Source of the DNA: Anaerolineales bacterium
GTDB lineage: Bacteria; Chloroflexota; Anaerolineae; Anaerolineales; UBA4823
Length of the DNA stretch: 64,000 nt
Direction of reading: 5' to 3'
Assembly: GCA_016935755.1 (NCBI GenBank)
Contig: JAFGQI010000112.1
Span: forward strand, 1-64,000
The notes beneath the pieces were generated by a model. It was not told the DNA's origin, ran no database searches, and saw only the letters and a list, made by a program, of their open reading frames with translations. Positions 42,043 through 50,603 of this stretch are shown here, one piece after another (positions within the stretch are counted from its first letter, which is position 1; the number at the start of each line of letters is the position of its first letter). The translations under genes and the position numbers were made by a program.

Positions 42043-43740
42043 TCACTCCAGGTCATCGATGGTCGCTTCGGCCAGGTCAATCACCTCTTGCAGAGTGCTG
42101 GCATCGAAAGCGAACTTTGCCTGGGCGGCGCGATATAGCTCTGGTATTGGAGCCGTGCCACCCAGGGACAGCGCACGCCGGTAAGCTGCTACTGCCGCAG
42201 GCTGGTCTTTTTGAGCGTTCTGCCAGACCTGAAAGGCCCCCAATTGGGCCAGGCCATACTCAATATAATAAAAAGGAGATTGGATAATATGTAATTTTCT
42301 CTGCCAGCCGGTGACCTTCTCATCATCGAAACCACTCCAGTCGACCCCAATCATGAACTGCTCCCATAGTTCTGCCCACTTCGCATCGCAATTCTCAGGC
42401 TGGGTGGCGGCTGTGTGGTTTTCATAGACCCAATGCTGGAACGCATCAACGACTGCCATATAGGGCCAAAAGCAGATCGCTGTCTCCAGGTGTTCAATGC
42501 GGGCGCGGGCGGCTTCACGGCTGGAATAAAAACCACCCTTTTCCACCTCCAGATACGGTGAGGCCAGCAGTTCCATGCTCATAGAAGCGACTTCCGCAAA
42601 CTCCATTCCCACCTGCAACTGTTGGAGATAGGGCAAATGAGCAGATTCAAAAACGTGAAAAGCATGCCCACCTTCGTGCAGCAAGGTCAGCACATCTTCG
42701 TGTAAACCGATCGAATTGGCAAAGATGAACGGCCTGCGCACCACGGGAAAGTCGGTGCAGTACCCGCCCGGAGCCTTCCCCTTGCGGTTGTCCAGGTCGA
42801 GCAAAGCCTCCTGTCGCATTACATCGTAATACTCGCCCAGTTGGGGGTCAACCTGTCGAAAAATCACGGCTGTCTTGCTGATCAATTCTTCTATATCTTT
42901 ATATGGGCGCAAAGGAGGCAATCCATCAGGATCAACATACAAATCCCAGGGGCGCAGGCTATCCAGGCCGAGTTTTGCCTGGCGGCGCTGGTATATGCGT
43001 TGAGCGGCTGGAACAGCCACCGCTTCGATCGCCTGGTGGAATCTTCTGCAGTCTTCTGGCGTGTAATCGAAACGTAAGAGCTGCTTCCAACGATACTGGC
43101 GATAGTCTGGAAAGCCAGCATTTTCGGCCAGTTGGCGGCGAACGTGCATAAATTTCCCCCATAACTCATTGATGCCACCCCGGTCAGCCAGGTGTCGCCG
43201 GGCTGCCAGTCGCCAGGCCTCTTCTCGTCTCTGGCGATTTGTTTCTTGATATACCCTTTGCAGTTGAGTCAGGGTCAATTCTTGCCCATCCCAGGGGATG
43301 GTTTGCGCGCCGATAATCTGATCGTACTCCGCGCTCAGCTTTAATTCCTGGGCTAAGAGGGGCAGGTTTGCCTGGCTGAATATTTCCGCCTCGGTGCGCA
43401 TATTGCGCAAGGGTACTTCAAAACCAGGCGGCTGTAAACCGCTGGAGAGCAGTTTCGCCTTCAGATGGTGGTCAGCTTCCTGAGCGTGGGGATAAATTTG
43501 ATCCAGAAAAGCCTGGTAGCTCTGCTGCGCCGCCTGGTCGGTCGTATTCACTGTAATCGCCACGTACAGGCGTTGGTAGGTCTCATATAGCAATGAGCCC
43601 AGCCGCGACCAATCTGCCAGCCATTCGGCGACATTGGATGTATCCAGTGGGCGTTCGGCCAGATCATCAAAGTACGGTTTGATCTGCGGCCAGGACCAAG
43701 AGCGGAAATCCAGGGTGTTTTCAGGTAGGGAGCGAAACAT
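42043..43740 (-). CDS. M3-family oligoendopeptidase (PepF-like)
   Basis: A 565-aa zinc peptidase. The active site is the HExxH motif HEGGHAFH, with the downstream Glu in EFAEVASMSMELLASP. Family members cut oligopeptides of about 7-17 residues in the cytoplasm. GAGGAGGA immediately precedes the ATG at 43740; the frame is open further upstream to 43833 but that overlaps gatA. It starts 13 nt after gatA. Confidence 0.9.
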   Translation of the reverse strand: MFRSLPENTLDFRSWSWPQIKPYFDDLAERPLDTSNVAEWLADWSRLGSLLYETYQRLYVAITVNTTDQAAQQSYQAFLDQIYPHAQEADHHLKAKLLSSGLQPPGFEVPLRNMRTEAEIFSQANLPLLAQELKLSAEYDQIIGAQTIPWDGQELTLTQLQRVYQETNRQRREEAWRLAARRHLADRGGINELWGKFMHVRRQLAENAGFPDYRQYRWKQLLRFDYTPEDCRRFHQAIEAVAVPAAQRIYQRRQAKLGLDSLRPWDLYVDPDGLPPLRPYKDIEELISKTAVIFRQVDPQLGEYYDVMRQEALLDLDNRKGKAPGGYCTDFPVVRRPFIFANSIGLHEDVLTLLHEGGHAFHVFESAHLPYLQQLQVGMEFAEVASMSMELLASPYLEVEKGGFYSSREAARARIEHLETAICFWPYMAVVDAFQHWVYENHTAATQPENCDAKWAELWEQFMIGVDWSGFDDEKVTGWQRKLHIIQSPFYYIEYGLAQLGAFQVWQNAQKDQPAAVAAYRRALSLGGTAPIPELYRAAQAKFAFDASTLQEVIDLAEATIDDLE

Positions 43741-43753
43741 GCAAGAATCCTCC

Positions 43754-45241
43754 TCAGGAGATATTGGGTGCACGGGTATGCCAATCTGTCGCCTGCTGGT
43801 AGGCATGGGCGGCTCGGAAAAGCACATCTTCACGGAAGTGCGGCCCCATCAACTGCATGCCCACCGGCAGTCCTTGACGATCAAACCCCACTGGGAAAGC
43901 CAGGCCGGGCACGCCAGCCAGATTGGCTGGCAAGGTGAAGACATCTTCCAGATACATGGCCAGGGGGTCATTGGTGTGCTCTCCAATGCGAAAAGCTGTT
44001 GTCGGTGCAACCGGGGCGGCAATGACATCTACCCCTTCGAAAGCGCGATCAAAATCGCGCTTGATTAATGTGCGCACTTTTTGCGCCTGGTTGTAATAGG
44101 CGTCATAATAACCTGCCGACAGGGCATAGGTGCCCAGCATGATCCGCCGCTTTACTTCTGAGCCGAATTTCTCCCCGCGTGTGCGGCGGAACACATCCCA
44201 CATCGCTTCAGCTTCCACGCGCGGCCCATAGCGAATGCCATCAAAGCGCGCCAGGTTTGCCGAGGCTTCGGCAGGGGCGAGCAAATAATAAACTGGCAGG
44301 GCATATTCTGTATGCGGCAGGCTGACTTCGATGACCCTGGCTCCCAGGCCTTCCAGCGTCCGGATAGCTTGTTTGACCGCGTGATCGACCTCGGCGTGCA
44401 TACCGCTGAGGAAGTATTCTTTTGGCACCCCAACCCGCAATCCCTTCACTGCCAGATCTGGTGCAGTCTCCAATTCAATCGTAGGGACGGGATAATCTAC
44501 CGTGGTGGAGTCGCGAGGATCGCGACCGGAGATGAGGCTGAAGGTTAACGCCACATCTGCAGCGCTCCTGCCAAAAGCGCCGACCACATCCAGAGAAGAG
44601 CCAAAGGCCACCAGACCGAACCGTGAAACCCGCCCATAGGATGGCTTGATCCCTGTCACCCCACAGAAAGAAGCTGGTTGGCGTACACTTCCCCCTGTAT
44701 CGGTTCCCAGGGCAAGAGGCGCCAGGCGGGCTGCCACGGCTGCCGCGCTGCCCCCACTCGAGCCCCCTGGCACGCGCTCCAGGTTCCAGGGATTATGCGT
44801 TACCCCAAAGGCTGAATTTTCAGTGGAAGACCCCATGGCAAACTCATCCGTATTGGTCTTCCCCAGGATGATCGCCCCCTGCTGCAGCAATCTCTCCACG
44901 GCTGTTGCCGTATAAGGAGGAATGAAGTTTTCCAGGATGAGCGAGCCGCAAGTGCACCTCATGTCTGCCACGCACAGCACATCTTTCACTGCCAGGGGTA
45001 TGCCCAGAAGAGGTGGGAGCGGGGTGGAACGGTCTTTGCGCCACTGCGTCAGCATCTGGTCAGCCCGGTCTGCCTGAGCCAGGGCTTGCTCCGTGGTCAG
45101 GGTGATAAAAGCATGCAGGCGGCTTTCCAGGCGCTCAATCTGCTCCAGGTGAGCGCCAACCAATTCCTGGCTGGTCACCTCGCCTGTACGCAGCGCAGCC
45201 ATCATTTCGCTCAGGGATAATTGAGTCAGTTCGGGCATCAT
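43754..45241 (-). CDS. gatA: Aspartyl/glutamyl-tRNA amidotransferase subunit A
   Basis: A 495-aa amidase-signature subunit of GatCAB that releases ammonia from glutamine. The catalytic Ser-cisSer-Lys triad is visible: Lys in IPLAVKDVLCV, the Gly/Ser-rich PGGSSGGSAAAVAA, and GTDTGGSVRQPASFCG. Length is typical. The start MMPELTQLS lies 34 nt after gatC; the second ATG is possible. No good ribosome-binding site, suggesting coupled or leaderless-like translation. Confidence 0.95.
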   Translation of the reverse strand: MMPELTQLSLSEMMAALRTGEVTSQELVGAHLEQIERLESRLHAFITLTTEQALAQADRADQMLTQWRKDRSTPLPPLLGIPLAVKDVLCVADMRCTCGSLILENFIPPYTATAVERLLQQGAIILGKTNTDEFAMGSSTENSAFGVTHNPWNLERVPGGSSGGSAAAVAARLAPLALGTDTGGSVRQPASFCGVTGIKPSYGRVSRFGLVAFGSSLDVVGAFGRSAADVALTFSLISGRDPRDSTTVDYPVPTIELETAPDLAVKGLRVGVPKEYFLSGMHAEVDHAVKQAIRTLEGLGARVIEVSLPHTEYALPVYYLLAPAEASANLARFDGIRYGPRVEAEAMWDVFRRTRGEKFGSEVKRRIMLGTYALSAGYYDAYYNQAQKVRTLIKRDFDRAFEGVDVIAAPVAPTTAFRIGEHTNDPLAMYLEDVFTLPANLAGVPGLAFPVGFDRQGLPVGMQLMGPHFREDVLFRAAHAYQQATDWHTRAPNIS

Positions 45242-45275
45242 TTGGCCAGTCAGGACCGATGGTTCTGAATAACCC

Positions 45276-45563
45276 CTATTCTAAAATAGGCGGGACGCGA
45301 AACTGCATTTTTTCTATCTGCGGCGCGTTCCGAAATAGATCTTCCTGAGCCAGACCAACTCGTGGCTCATCCTGGCGCAGCACAGTGTAAGAAGATAATA
45401 CCGTCGAGGTAGGCGGGATTTCAGCAGTATCCAGCGCCTGCAGGCGGGCAGCATAATCCAGGATCGCTGAGAGCTGTCCGCGATAGCGTTCTTTTTCCTC
45501 CTGGCTTAGCTCCAGCCGCGCCAGTTCAGCAATTTTTTCGACTTCTTCCAGACTAAGGGTCAT
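45276..45563 (-). CDS. gatC: Aspartyl/glutamyl-tRNA amidotransferase subunit C
   Basis: A 95-aa small subunit that wraps around GatA and stabilises the complex with GatB. Matches the family: LEEVEKIAELARLELSQEEKE at the start, then AARLQALDTAEIPPTSTVL, LRQDEP and NAPQIEKMQFRVPPILE. The ATG at 45563 was chosen as the family start; the frame continues to 45638 without merit. TATAAT within TGTTATAAT lies 6 nt before this ATG and no ribosome-binding site, so the operon may start with a leaderless mRNA. Confidence 0.92.
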   Translation of the reverse strand: MTLSLEEVEKIAELARLELSQEEKERYRGQLSAILDYAARLQALDTAEIPPTSTVLSSYTVLRQDEPRVGLAQEDLFRNAPQIEKMQFRVPPILE

Positions 45564-45569
45564 GAAACG

Positions 45570-45575
45570 ATTATA
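45570..45575 (-). promoter_or_regulatory. Extended -10 promoter of the gatCA operon
   Basis: TATAAT with upstream TGT (TGnTATAAT) on the minus strand ends 6 nt before the gatC ATG. The transcript would start at the ATG. It lies in the 23-nt gap behind the esterase stop codon. Confidence 0.55.
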
Positions 45576-45586
45576 ACACTGGCCCC

Positions 45587-46636
45587 TCACCAGTCTCGGG
45601 AATACCAGAGCAGGTATTTCTCCAGATGGGCGCTCCAATAATCCTCTTCATGATAACCTGAGAACAGGTACCAGTCATGAGGAATATCTTTTTCATTCAG
45701 CAGTCTTTCGAACCACTGCGCCGAATCGAGAATTTCGGGCCGGTCGTGATCGCCCACATCGATATAAATACGAGGATATTCCTCGGGAGGTATCAGACCC
45801 AGCCAGGTACGCATTTGCTGTGCGTCGTTGTGGAACACCGCAGGGCTGTGCGCTCCCAGGGCGCTGAAATATTCCCAATTGGAAATTGCCAGGTGGATCG
45901 CCCAGCCGGCGCCGCGTGATAGACCGCCAACCGCCCGGTGAGAGCGATCTGTCAGCGTCCGGTAGTTTTGATCGACATAGGGGATCAAGACCTCAATGAC
46001 CACCTGGCCGAATTTATTTTCATCCGGTTGGTCGCCATAACGGTCGCGCGGCAGGACAATAATTAGCGGCGCGATTTTCCCAGCCGCAATCAAAGCATTG
46101 GCTGTCTCGTCCGCACCCAGGCGATCCCATTGATCATCAGTAAAACTCTGCCCATGCATCAGATAAAGGACTGGATAGGACCGCTCGGGCTGTTCGATAT
46201 AACAGGGTGGCAGATAAACGCGATAGTCAAGGGGGTATCTGAGCAGCTCGGTTTCCAGGCTGCCAGGTTCAAACTTGCCGCCTTTTTTCCAGCACGTCTG
46301 AGGAGTGGGTGTTGCCGTAACCGTTGGCGATAAAGTGGGAGAGGGTGACGAGGAAACAGTTGCCGTTGGAGCCTGGGTGCAGGTGGGAACAACGGTCAGC
46401 GAAGCCGTCGGCTGAAATGTCGCCGAAGACAAAGGTCGTACATCTTGAGATTCTGGGGATAGGACAATACTTTCGCTTACCTTGGCGCTGGTTGAGATAC
46501 AGCCTGCTAACCACAATCCCGAGAGGACAATAAGAAGAAAATACCGAATAAACCGCAAAAACTGCCTCGCAAACGAGTAATAAAAATGAGCGCCGCAGGA
46601 AGCCCCCTTCCTTCGACGCGAAAAAAATAGCCACAT
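45587..46636 (-). CDS. Putative esterase lipoprotein (alpha/beta hydrolase, esterase D-like)
   Basis: A 349-aa protein with an N-terminal signal and lipobox LAGC (about residue 46), a Ser/Thr/Pro linker and an esterase domain. The nucleophile elbow is GGLSRGAG, the acid is in DVGDHDRPE and the His in SGYHEEDYWSAH; VLYLMHGQSF forms the oxyanion region. It would hydrolyse acyl esters outside the cell. The first ATG at 46636 has a poor AGGA; a TTG nearer the signal peptide (with GAGG upstream) is another possibility. It ends 23 nt before gatC. Confidence 0.78.
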   Translation of the reverse strand: MWLFFSRRRKGASCGAHFYYSFARQFLRFIRYFLLIVLSGLWLAGCISTSAKVSESIVLSPESQDVRPLSSATFQPTASLTVVPTCTQAPTATVSSSPSPTLSPTVTATPTPQTCWKKGGKFEPGSLETELLRYPLDYRVYLPPCYIEQPERSYPVLYLMHGQSFTDDQWDRLGADETANALIAAGKIAPLIIVLPRDRYGDQPDENKFGQVVIEVLIPYVDQNYRTLTDRSHRAVGGLSRGAGWAIHLAISNWEYFSALGAHSPAVFHNDAQQMRTWLGLIPPEEYPRIYIDVGDHDRPEILDSAQWFERLLNEKDIPHDWYLFSGYHEEDYWSAHLEKYLLWYSRDW

Positions 46637-46707
46637 AATCCTGTTTCGGTTTATGCGAAAAAGAATTTTTTAATTTTTTAACCAGCCGACAGTTCTCGCC
46701 TGGGTGT

Positions 46708-46968
46708 TTAGTGCAGTTCTACGACAAACTTGATCGCCGTGCGGACCTTTCCATCGATATCAACATCGACAAATTCCGGAATGAAGACGATGTCATAGCC
46801 ATCTTCCTTCAGGTAGTCCTTTGCAAGTGCCATAGCCTTGACAGCCTGGTTAACTGCGATTGCTCCAATCGCCTGCACTTCTGCGCGCTTATTCTCGCGG
46901 AAGACGCCTGCAATGGCACCTGCCACGGCGGAGGTACGCGAAGTACCTGACACTTTTATGATGTTCAT
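46708..46968 (-). CDS. spoVS: SpoVS family protein
   Basis: An 86-aa protein with almost the complete SpoVS pattern: MNIIKVSGTSRTSAVAGAIAG, AIGAIAVNQAVKAMALAKDYL and VDVDIDGKVRTAIKFVV. SpoVS affects sporulation and septation in Bacillus and binds nucleic acid in some species, but the gene also occurs in non-sporulating bacteria including Chloroflexota. GGGAGGGA lies 7 nt before the ATG. Promoter TTGCCT-17-TACAAT is upstream. Confidence 0.93.
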   Translation of the reverse strand: MNIIKVSGTSRTSAVAGAIAGVFRENKRAEVQAIGAIAVNQAVKAMALAKDYLKEDGYDIVFIPEFVDVDIDGKVRTAIKFVVELH

Positions 46969-47037
46969 GTGAAGTCCCTCCCTGGCAAGAAACGGAACGC
47001 TGGCTTGAAAGTGCCATTTCTACTGTCAGATATTAAG

Positions 47038-47066
47038 ATTGTACAAGATTTTCCAATAAGAGGCAA
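47038..47066 (-). promoter_or_regulatory. Promoter of spoVS
   Basis: TTGCCT (47061-47066), 17-bp spacer, TACAAT (47038-47043) on the minus strand, giving a leader of about 60 nt. Confidence 0.6.
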
Positions 47067-47150
47067 GCATGAATCTGCCAGATTCACTATACTTTTGACG
47101 AATCTGTTGTAAACTATCCATATAAACACTGAAAATATTGAGGAGTTCTT

Positions 47151-48272
47151 ATGGAGTCAAAGCGAATCGCCGATCTAAATGTATCCAGCCGCATCCTGTT
47201 AGGCCCAGGCCCTAGCATGGTTTCGCCGCGCGTTCTGCGCGCCATGGCTACCCCCGTTCTGGGGCATCTCGATCCACAGTTTTTAACCATTATGGAGGAG
47301 CAGCAGCAGCTCCTGCGGATGGTCTTCCAGACGCAAAATGAGCTGACCTTGTCCATCCCTGGCACCGGCAGCGCTGGGATGGAGGCTGCTCTATGCAACT
47401 TTATCGAACCCGGCGATCAGGTTTTGGTTGCCATCATGGGCTTTTTTGGGGAAAGACTTGCCGAAATGGCTCAGCGGTATGGCGCTCTGGTTGATAGAGT
47501 GGAAAAACCCTGGGGGGAGGTCTTTGATCCAGTCGAAATCGAAGAGGCGCTGAAAGCGAAAACCTATAAATTAATCGCCCTGGTGCATGCCGAAACTTCG
47601 ACTGGCGCTCTGCAGCCTGGCATCGCCGAAATTGCTGCTGCCGCCCACCGCCACGGCGCTCTGCTGGTGCTCGATACGGTCACTTCCCTGGGAGGCATGC
47701 CCGTCGAGATCGATGCCTGGCAGGTGGATGTGGCTTACAGTGCGGCGCAAAAATCTCTCTCCTGCCCGCCAGGCCTGGCGCCCCTGACTGTCAGCCCACG
47801 TGCACGGGAGGTCTTACATAAGCGAAAAACGCCTCTCACAAACTGGTATCTGGATCTGAATGGGCTGGAAAAATACTGGCAGCCGCCGCACGCTTACCAC
47901 CATACTGCTCCGATCAGCCTGCATTACGCCCTGCGCGAGGGCCTGCGCATGGTTGAAGAAGAAGGGCTTGCCGCACGCTTCGAGCGTCACCGGTTCAACG
48001 CCAACCTCTTATGGGAAGGCCTGGATGCGCTGGATCTGCCGCCCCTGGTGCAGCCCAGGCATCGCCTGACCACCCTGACTACGCCGCAAATCCCAGTCTC
48101 AATCGATGATCTGGCTGTGCGGCAGAGGCTGCTGGAGGAGTATAACATCGAGATAGCGGGTGGGTTTGGCCCTTTGAAAGGCAAAGTGTGGCGCATTGGA
48201 CTGATGGGCTTCAGCAGCCGCCGCGAAAATATTGCTCTCCTGCTGGCTGCCCTGGATCAAATCTTGCGTTAA
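47151..48272 (+). CDS. Class V aminotransferase (alanine-glyoxylate / serine-pyruvate type)
   Basis: A 373-aa PLP enzyme of the AGXT/SPT family. [17 protein letters not shown] near the start, [41 protein letters not shown] and the PLP-lysine motif [13 protein letters not shown] are diagnostic. It moves amino groups between alanine or serine and glyoxylate or pyruvate. GAGGAG lies 6 nt before the ATG. Confidence 0.9.
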   Translation: MESKRIADLNVSSRILLGPGPSMVSPRVLRAMATPVLGHLDPQFLTIMEEQQQLLRMVFQTQNELTLSIPGTGSAGMEAALCNFIEPGDQVLVAIMGFFGERLAEMAQRYGALVDRVEKPWGEVFDPVEIEEALKAKTYKLIALVHAETSTGALQPGIAEIAAAAHRHGALLVLDTVTSLGGMPVEIDAWQVDVAYSAAQKSLSCPPGLAPLTVSPRAREVLHKRKTPLTNWYLDLNGLEKYWQPPHAYHHTAPISLHYALREGLRMVEEEGLAARFERHRFNANLLWEGLDALDLPPLVQPRHRLTTLTTPQIPVSIDDLAVRQRLLEEYNIEIAGGFGPLKGKVWRIGLMGFSSRRENIALLLAALDQILR

Positions 48273-48352
48273 CGGATGCTTGCGTGCAACCCGGCAGGGC
48301 CTCTCTTTGCACCCTTGCCTGTGCAGATTGTCTATGAGACAATAATTACACC

Positions 48353-48709
48353 ATGACACGCTGGGTTCGTTTTTTACTGGCTATTCTGGCAGGTATCGCC
48401 CTGGGTCTGCTCTACGGCTGGGTGATCAGCCCCGTCAACTACGTTGATACCACGCCCGATACGCTGCGCATCGATTACAAAACGGACTATGTGCTCATGG
48501 CAGCAGAATCCTACCAGCGGGACAGCAGCCTGGATCTGGCGGCGCGCCGCCTGGCTTTGCTGGGCAACCTGCCTCCGGCGGAGATTGTCTCACAGGCGAT
48601 CATCTTTGCTCAAAAAGCCGGCTATTCGGATGCTGACCTGGGCTTGATGCAATCTCTTCTGGCAGGCTTGCAGGCGCAGAACACCCCCCAGGAAACGGGC
48701 GTACCATGA
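48353..48709 (+). CDS. Small membrane protein, paralogue of its neighbour
   Basis: A 118-aa protein of unknown function. An N-terminal membrane helix (residues 5-26) is followed by WVISPVNYVDTTPDTLRIDYKTDYVLMAAESY and a helical region. The same pattern WVI-P-V-YVDT-P-LR-D-K-Y occurs at the start of the next gene, so the two arose by duplication. The tail is short here. It shares an ATGA overlap with the next gene, so they are coupled. Promoter TTGCCT-17-GACAAT is close to the ATG and no ribosome-binding site is seen. Confidence 0.65.
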   Translation: MTRWVRFLLAILAGIALGLLYGWVISPVNYVDTTPDTLRIDYKTDYVLMAAESYQRDSSLDLAARRLALLGNLPPAEIVSQAIIFAQKAGYSDADLGLMQSLLAGLQAQNTPQETGVP

Positions 48710-49680
48710 GAGAGAATCGTGGGTCCTGGTATCTGCTGACCGGCCTGATCATCGGGTTGGCTTTGGGTCTTGCTTATGCCTGGGTTATCCAGCCCGTCGA
48801 GTATGTGGATACCTTTCCAGCCTCTCTGCGCACGGATTTTAAGGATCAATACCGCGCTTTGATCGCCTCGGCCTATGTAGCTAACGGCGACATGGTGCGC
48901 GCCAGGGCGCGGCTGGAGCTTCTCGGAGATGAAGATCTGCTGCGCACCCTATCCGAGCAGGCCCAACGGACATTAGCGGAAGGCCAATCGATCGAAGATG
49001 CCCGTGCGCTGGGCTTGCTTGCCATCGCCCTGGGCCAAAACGCCCCCGGCCCGGCAATTGTTATCACCAAAATCCCCCAGGTGCCCACCGAGACAATTGC
49101 GCCCACCACTTCGCTTCCTGCTTTGCCCACCGGCACTAAGACTCCGCCCTCCACGGCCACAATCACCCGAACTTCGACCTCCACGCCGCTCGTAACCGCC
49201 TCGACAACACAATCGGCCGATGAGCAAGCCTCTCAAACAGCACCCTCATCACTGACCATTACAGCCGCGCCGTCCCAGACTGCCTCAGCCACGCCCCGCC
49301 TAACAGACACCCCCACTCTCACCCGCACCCCAACGGCTACTCCGGGTGGGCCTTTCGTTTTGCTAACCAGTAAAAAAATTTGCGATCAGAAACTCCCCCA
49401 ACCGCTCATCACAGTGGAGGCAGTCAATAGCTTTGGGCAGCCCATGACAGGCATCCTGGTGATTATCACCTGGGACAGCGGCGAAGAACGTTTCTACACT
49501 GGGCTCAAGCCGGAGAAAGGCCCCGGTTATGCTGATTTCACAGCTGTGCCTGGAATTATCTACACCCTGCGTCTGGGCGAAGGAGGTCAACCTGTACTCG
49601 ATCTATCTGCTGTAGAATGTCAGGGGAGCGGGGGAGAAAGCTACTGGGGGGCTTGGCAGCTGAGATTTGCTCAGCCCTGA
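48706..49680 (+). CDS. Membrane protein with Thr/Pro-rich linker, paralogue of its neighbour
   Basis: A 324-aa protein of unknown function. The first about 110 residues match the upstream 118-aa protein (membrane helix, WVIQPVEYVDTFPASLRTDFKDQYRALIASAY, LLGDEDLLRTL). A long Pro/Thr/Ser-rich stretch (about 115-220) leads to a C-terminal domain starting at KKICDQKLPQPLITVEAVN, which looks like an extracytoplasmic beta domain (GILVIITWDSGEERFYTG). The helical N-terminal region and the beta domain probably face outside. Coupled to its neighbour. Confidence 0.65.
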   Translation: MRENRGSWYLLTGLIIGLALGLAYAWVIQPVEYVDTFPASLRTDFKDQYRALIASAYVANGDMVRARARLELLGDEDLLRTLSEQAQRTLAEGQSIEDARALGLLAIALGQNAPGPAIVITKIPQVPTETIAPTTSLPALPTGTKTPPSTATITRTSTSTPLVTASTTQSADEQASQTAPSSLTITAAPSQTASATPRLTDTPTLTRTPTATPGGPFVLLTSKKICDQKLPQPLITVEAVNSFGQPMTGILVIITWDSGEERFYTGLKPEKGPGYADFTAVPGIIYTLRLGEGGQPVLDLSAVECQGSGGESYWGAWQLRFAQP

Positions 49681-49722
49681 TGATCCCCGCGAAATTTTGT
49701 TTTTGAGATGTGAGGAGAAAAA

Positions 49723-50520
49723 ATGAAGACCCATCAGAACTTAAACAAGCCGTCAACCCTCCAGGCTTTACTTACCCTGGTGATCCCATTGCTGCTGCTG
49801 GCGGTCGCCTGCGATCTGCCCTTTGGAAGCACGCCCTCTCTGCAGGAGACGCAAGCAGCCTTAGGTGTGCAGTCAACCTTTGATGCTGAGCGGGCTGCCA
49901 CCCTGAATGCCCAGCAAACTGCCATCGCCGCTCAACCGACTCAAGCGCCGCCTGCTGACAGCACAGTTCAAGCGCAGCAAGCCACGTTAAGCGCCCAGCA
50001 GACTACCATTGCCCAGCAGAGCACACAGATGGCGCAGCAGACGGCAGAAGAGCCAACTCCTGAGCCGACACTGGAAAGCTCCCCCACCGCCGAACCGGCT
50101 GCATCTTTAGAACCTATCCTGATCACCGAATGGAAGATGAGCGCCTGGGTGACGATCAACTCCGGGTGTAAATTCCCGGATATGGTCTGCTGGAAAATGA
50201 TGGATGCGAAGAACGAGGATGCCTACCTGACCAGTAAAGAAGGCGTCTATATCGACCCTACCTGGCCCAATCCTTATTTGGTATTCTGGAATATGCGCGA
50301 CCTGAGGAATAACGCCGACTTGAGCATCCTGTCCAGCACAGGACTGGGCGGCATGGTTAATTATTCATCAAGCTCGGTGAACTGGAAGCAAGAGACCATC
50401 AATATTAGCCAATACAAAGGCCAGACCATTACCCTGCAGTTCTATGCTTCCGTATGGTATTACTACAACGAATGGTTGATCCAGGAAGTGCAGATCGTGC
50501 CGGATTTCACATCCAGATAA
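49723..50520 (+). CDS. Lipoprotein with Gln/Thr-rich repeat stalk
   Basis: A 265-aa lipoprotein: signal peptide with lipobox AVAC (about residue 30), an Ala/Gln/Thr-rich stalk (residues 45-125) with repeated QQT/AQQ units that may form a coiled coil or flexible rod, then an extracytoplasmic domain (TEWKMSAWVTINSGC...SSVNWKQETINISQYKGQTITLQF) that resembles carbohydrate-binding jelly-roll sequences, though this is a guess. AGGAGAAAAA lies before the ATG. A long hairpin terminator follows. Confidence 0.65.
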   Translation: MKTHQNLNKPSTLQALLTLVIPLLLLAVACDLPFGSTPSLQETQAALGVQSTFDAERAATLNAQQTAIAAQPTQAPPADSTVQAQQATLSAQQTTIAQQSTQMAQQTAEEPTPEPTLESSPTAEPAASLEPILITEWKMSAWVTINSGCKFPDMVCWKMMDAKNEDAYLTSKEGVYIDPTWPNPYLVFWNMRDLRNNADLSILSSTGLGGMVNYSSSSVNWKQETINISQYKGQTITLQFYASVWYYYNEWLIQEVQIVPDFTSR

Positions 50521-50545
50521 CCCCCCCCATCTGGCAAGAAGGTAA

Positions 50546-50587
50546 TGAAAAGTGGTGCGCAATGAGAATATTGCGCACCACTTTTCA
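50546..50587. terminator. Bidirectional terminator, 18-bp perfect stem
   Basis: TGAAAAGTGGTGCGCAAT and its exact complement enclose a 6-nt loop (gagaat). The stem ends in AAAA/TTTT pairs, so U-rich ends arise in both directions. It lies between the convergent lipoprotein and LCP genes. Confidence 0.85.
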
Positions 50588-50603
50588 CGACATGCGAACA
50601 GGC

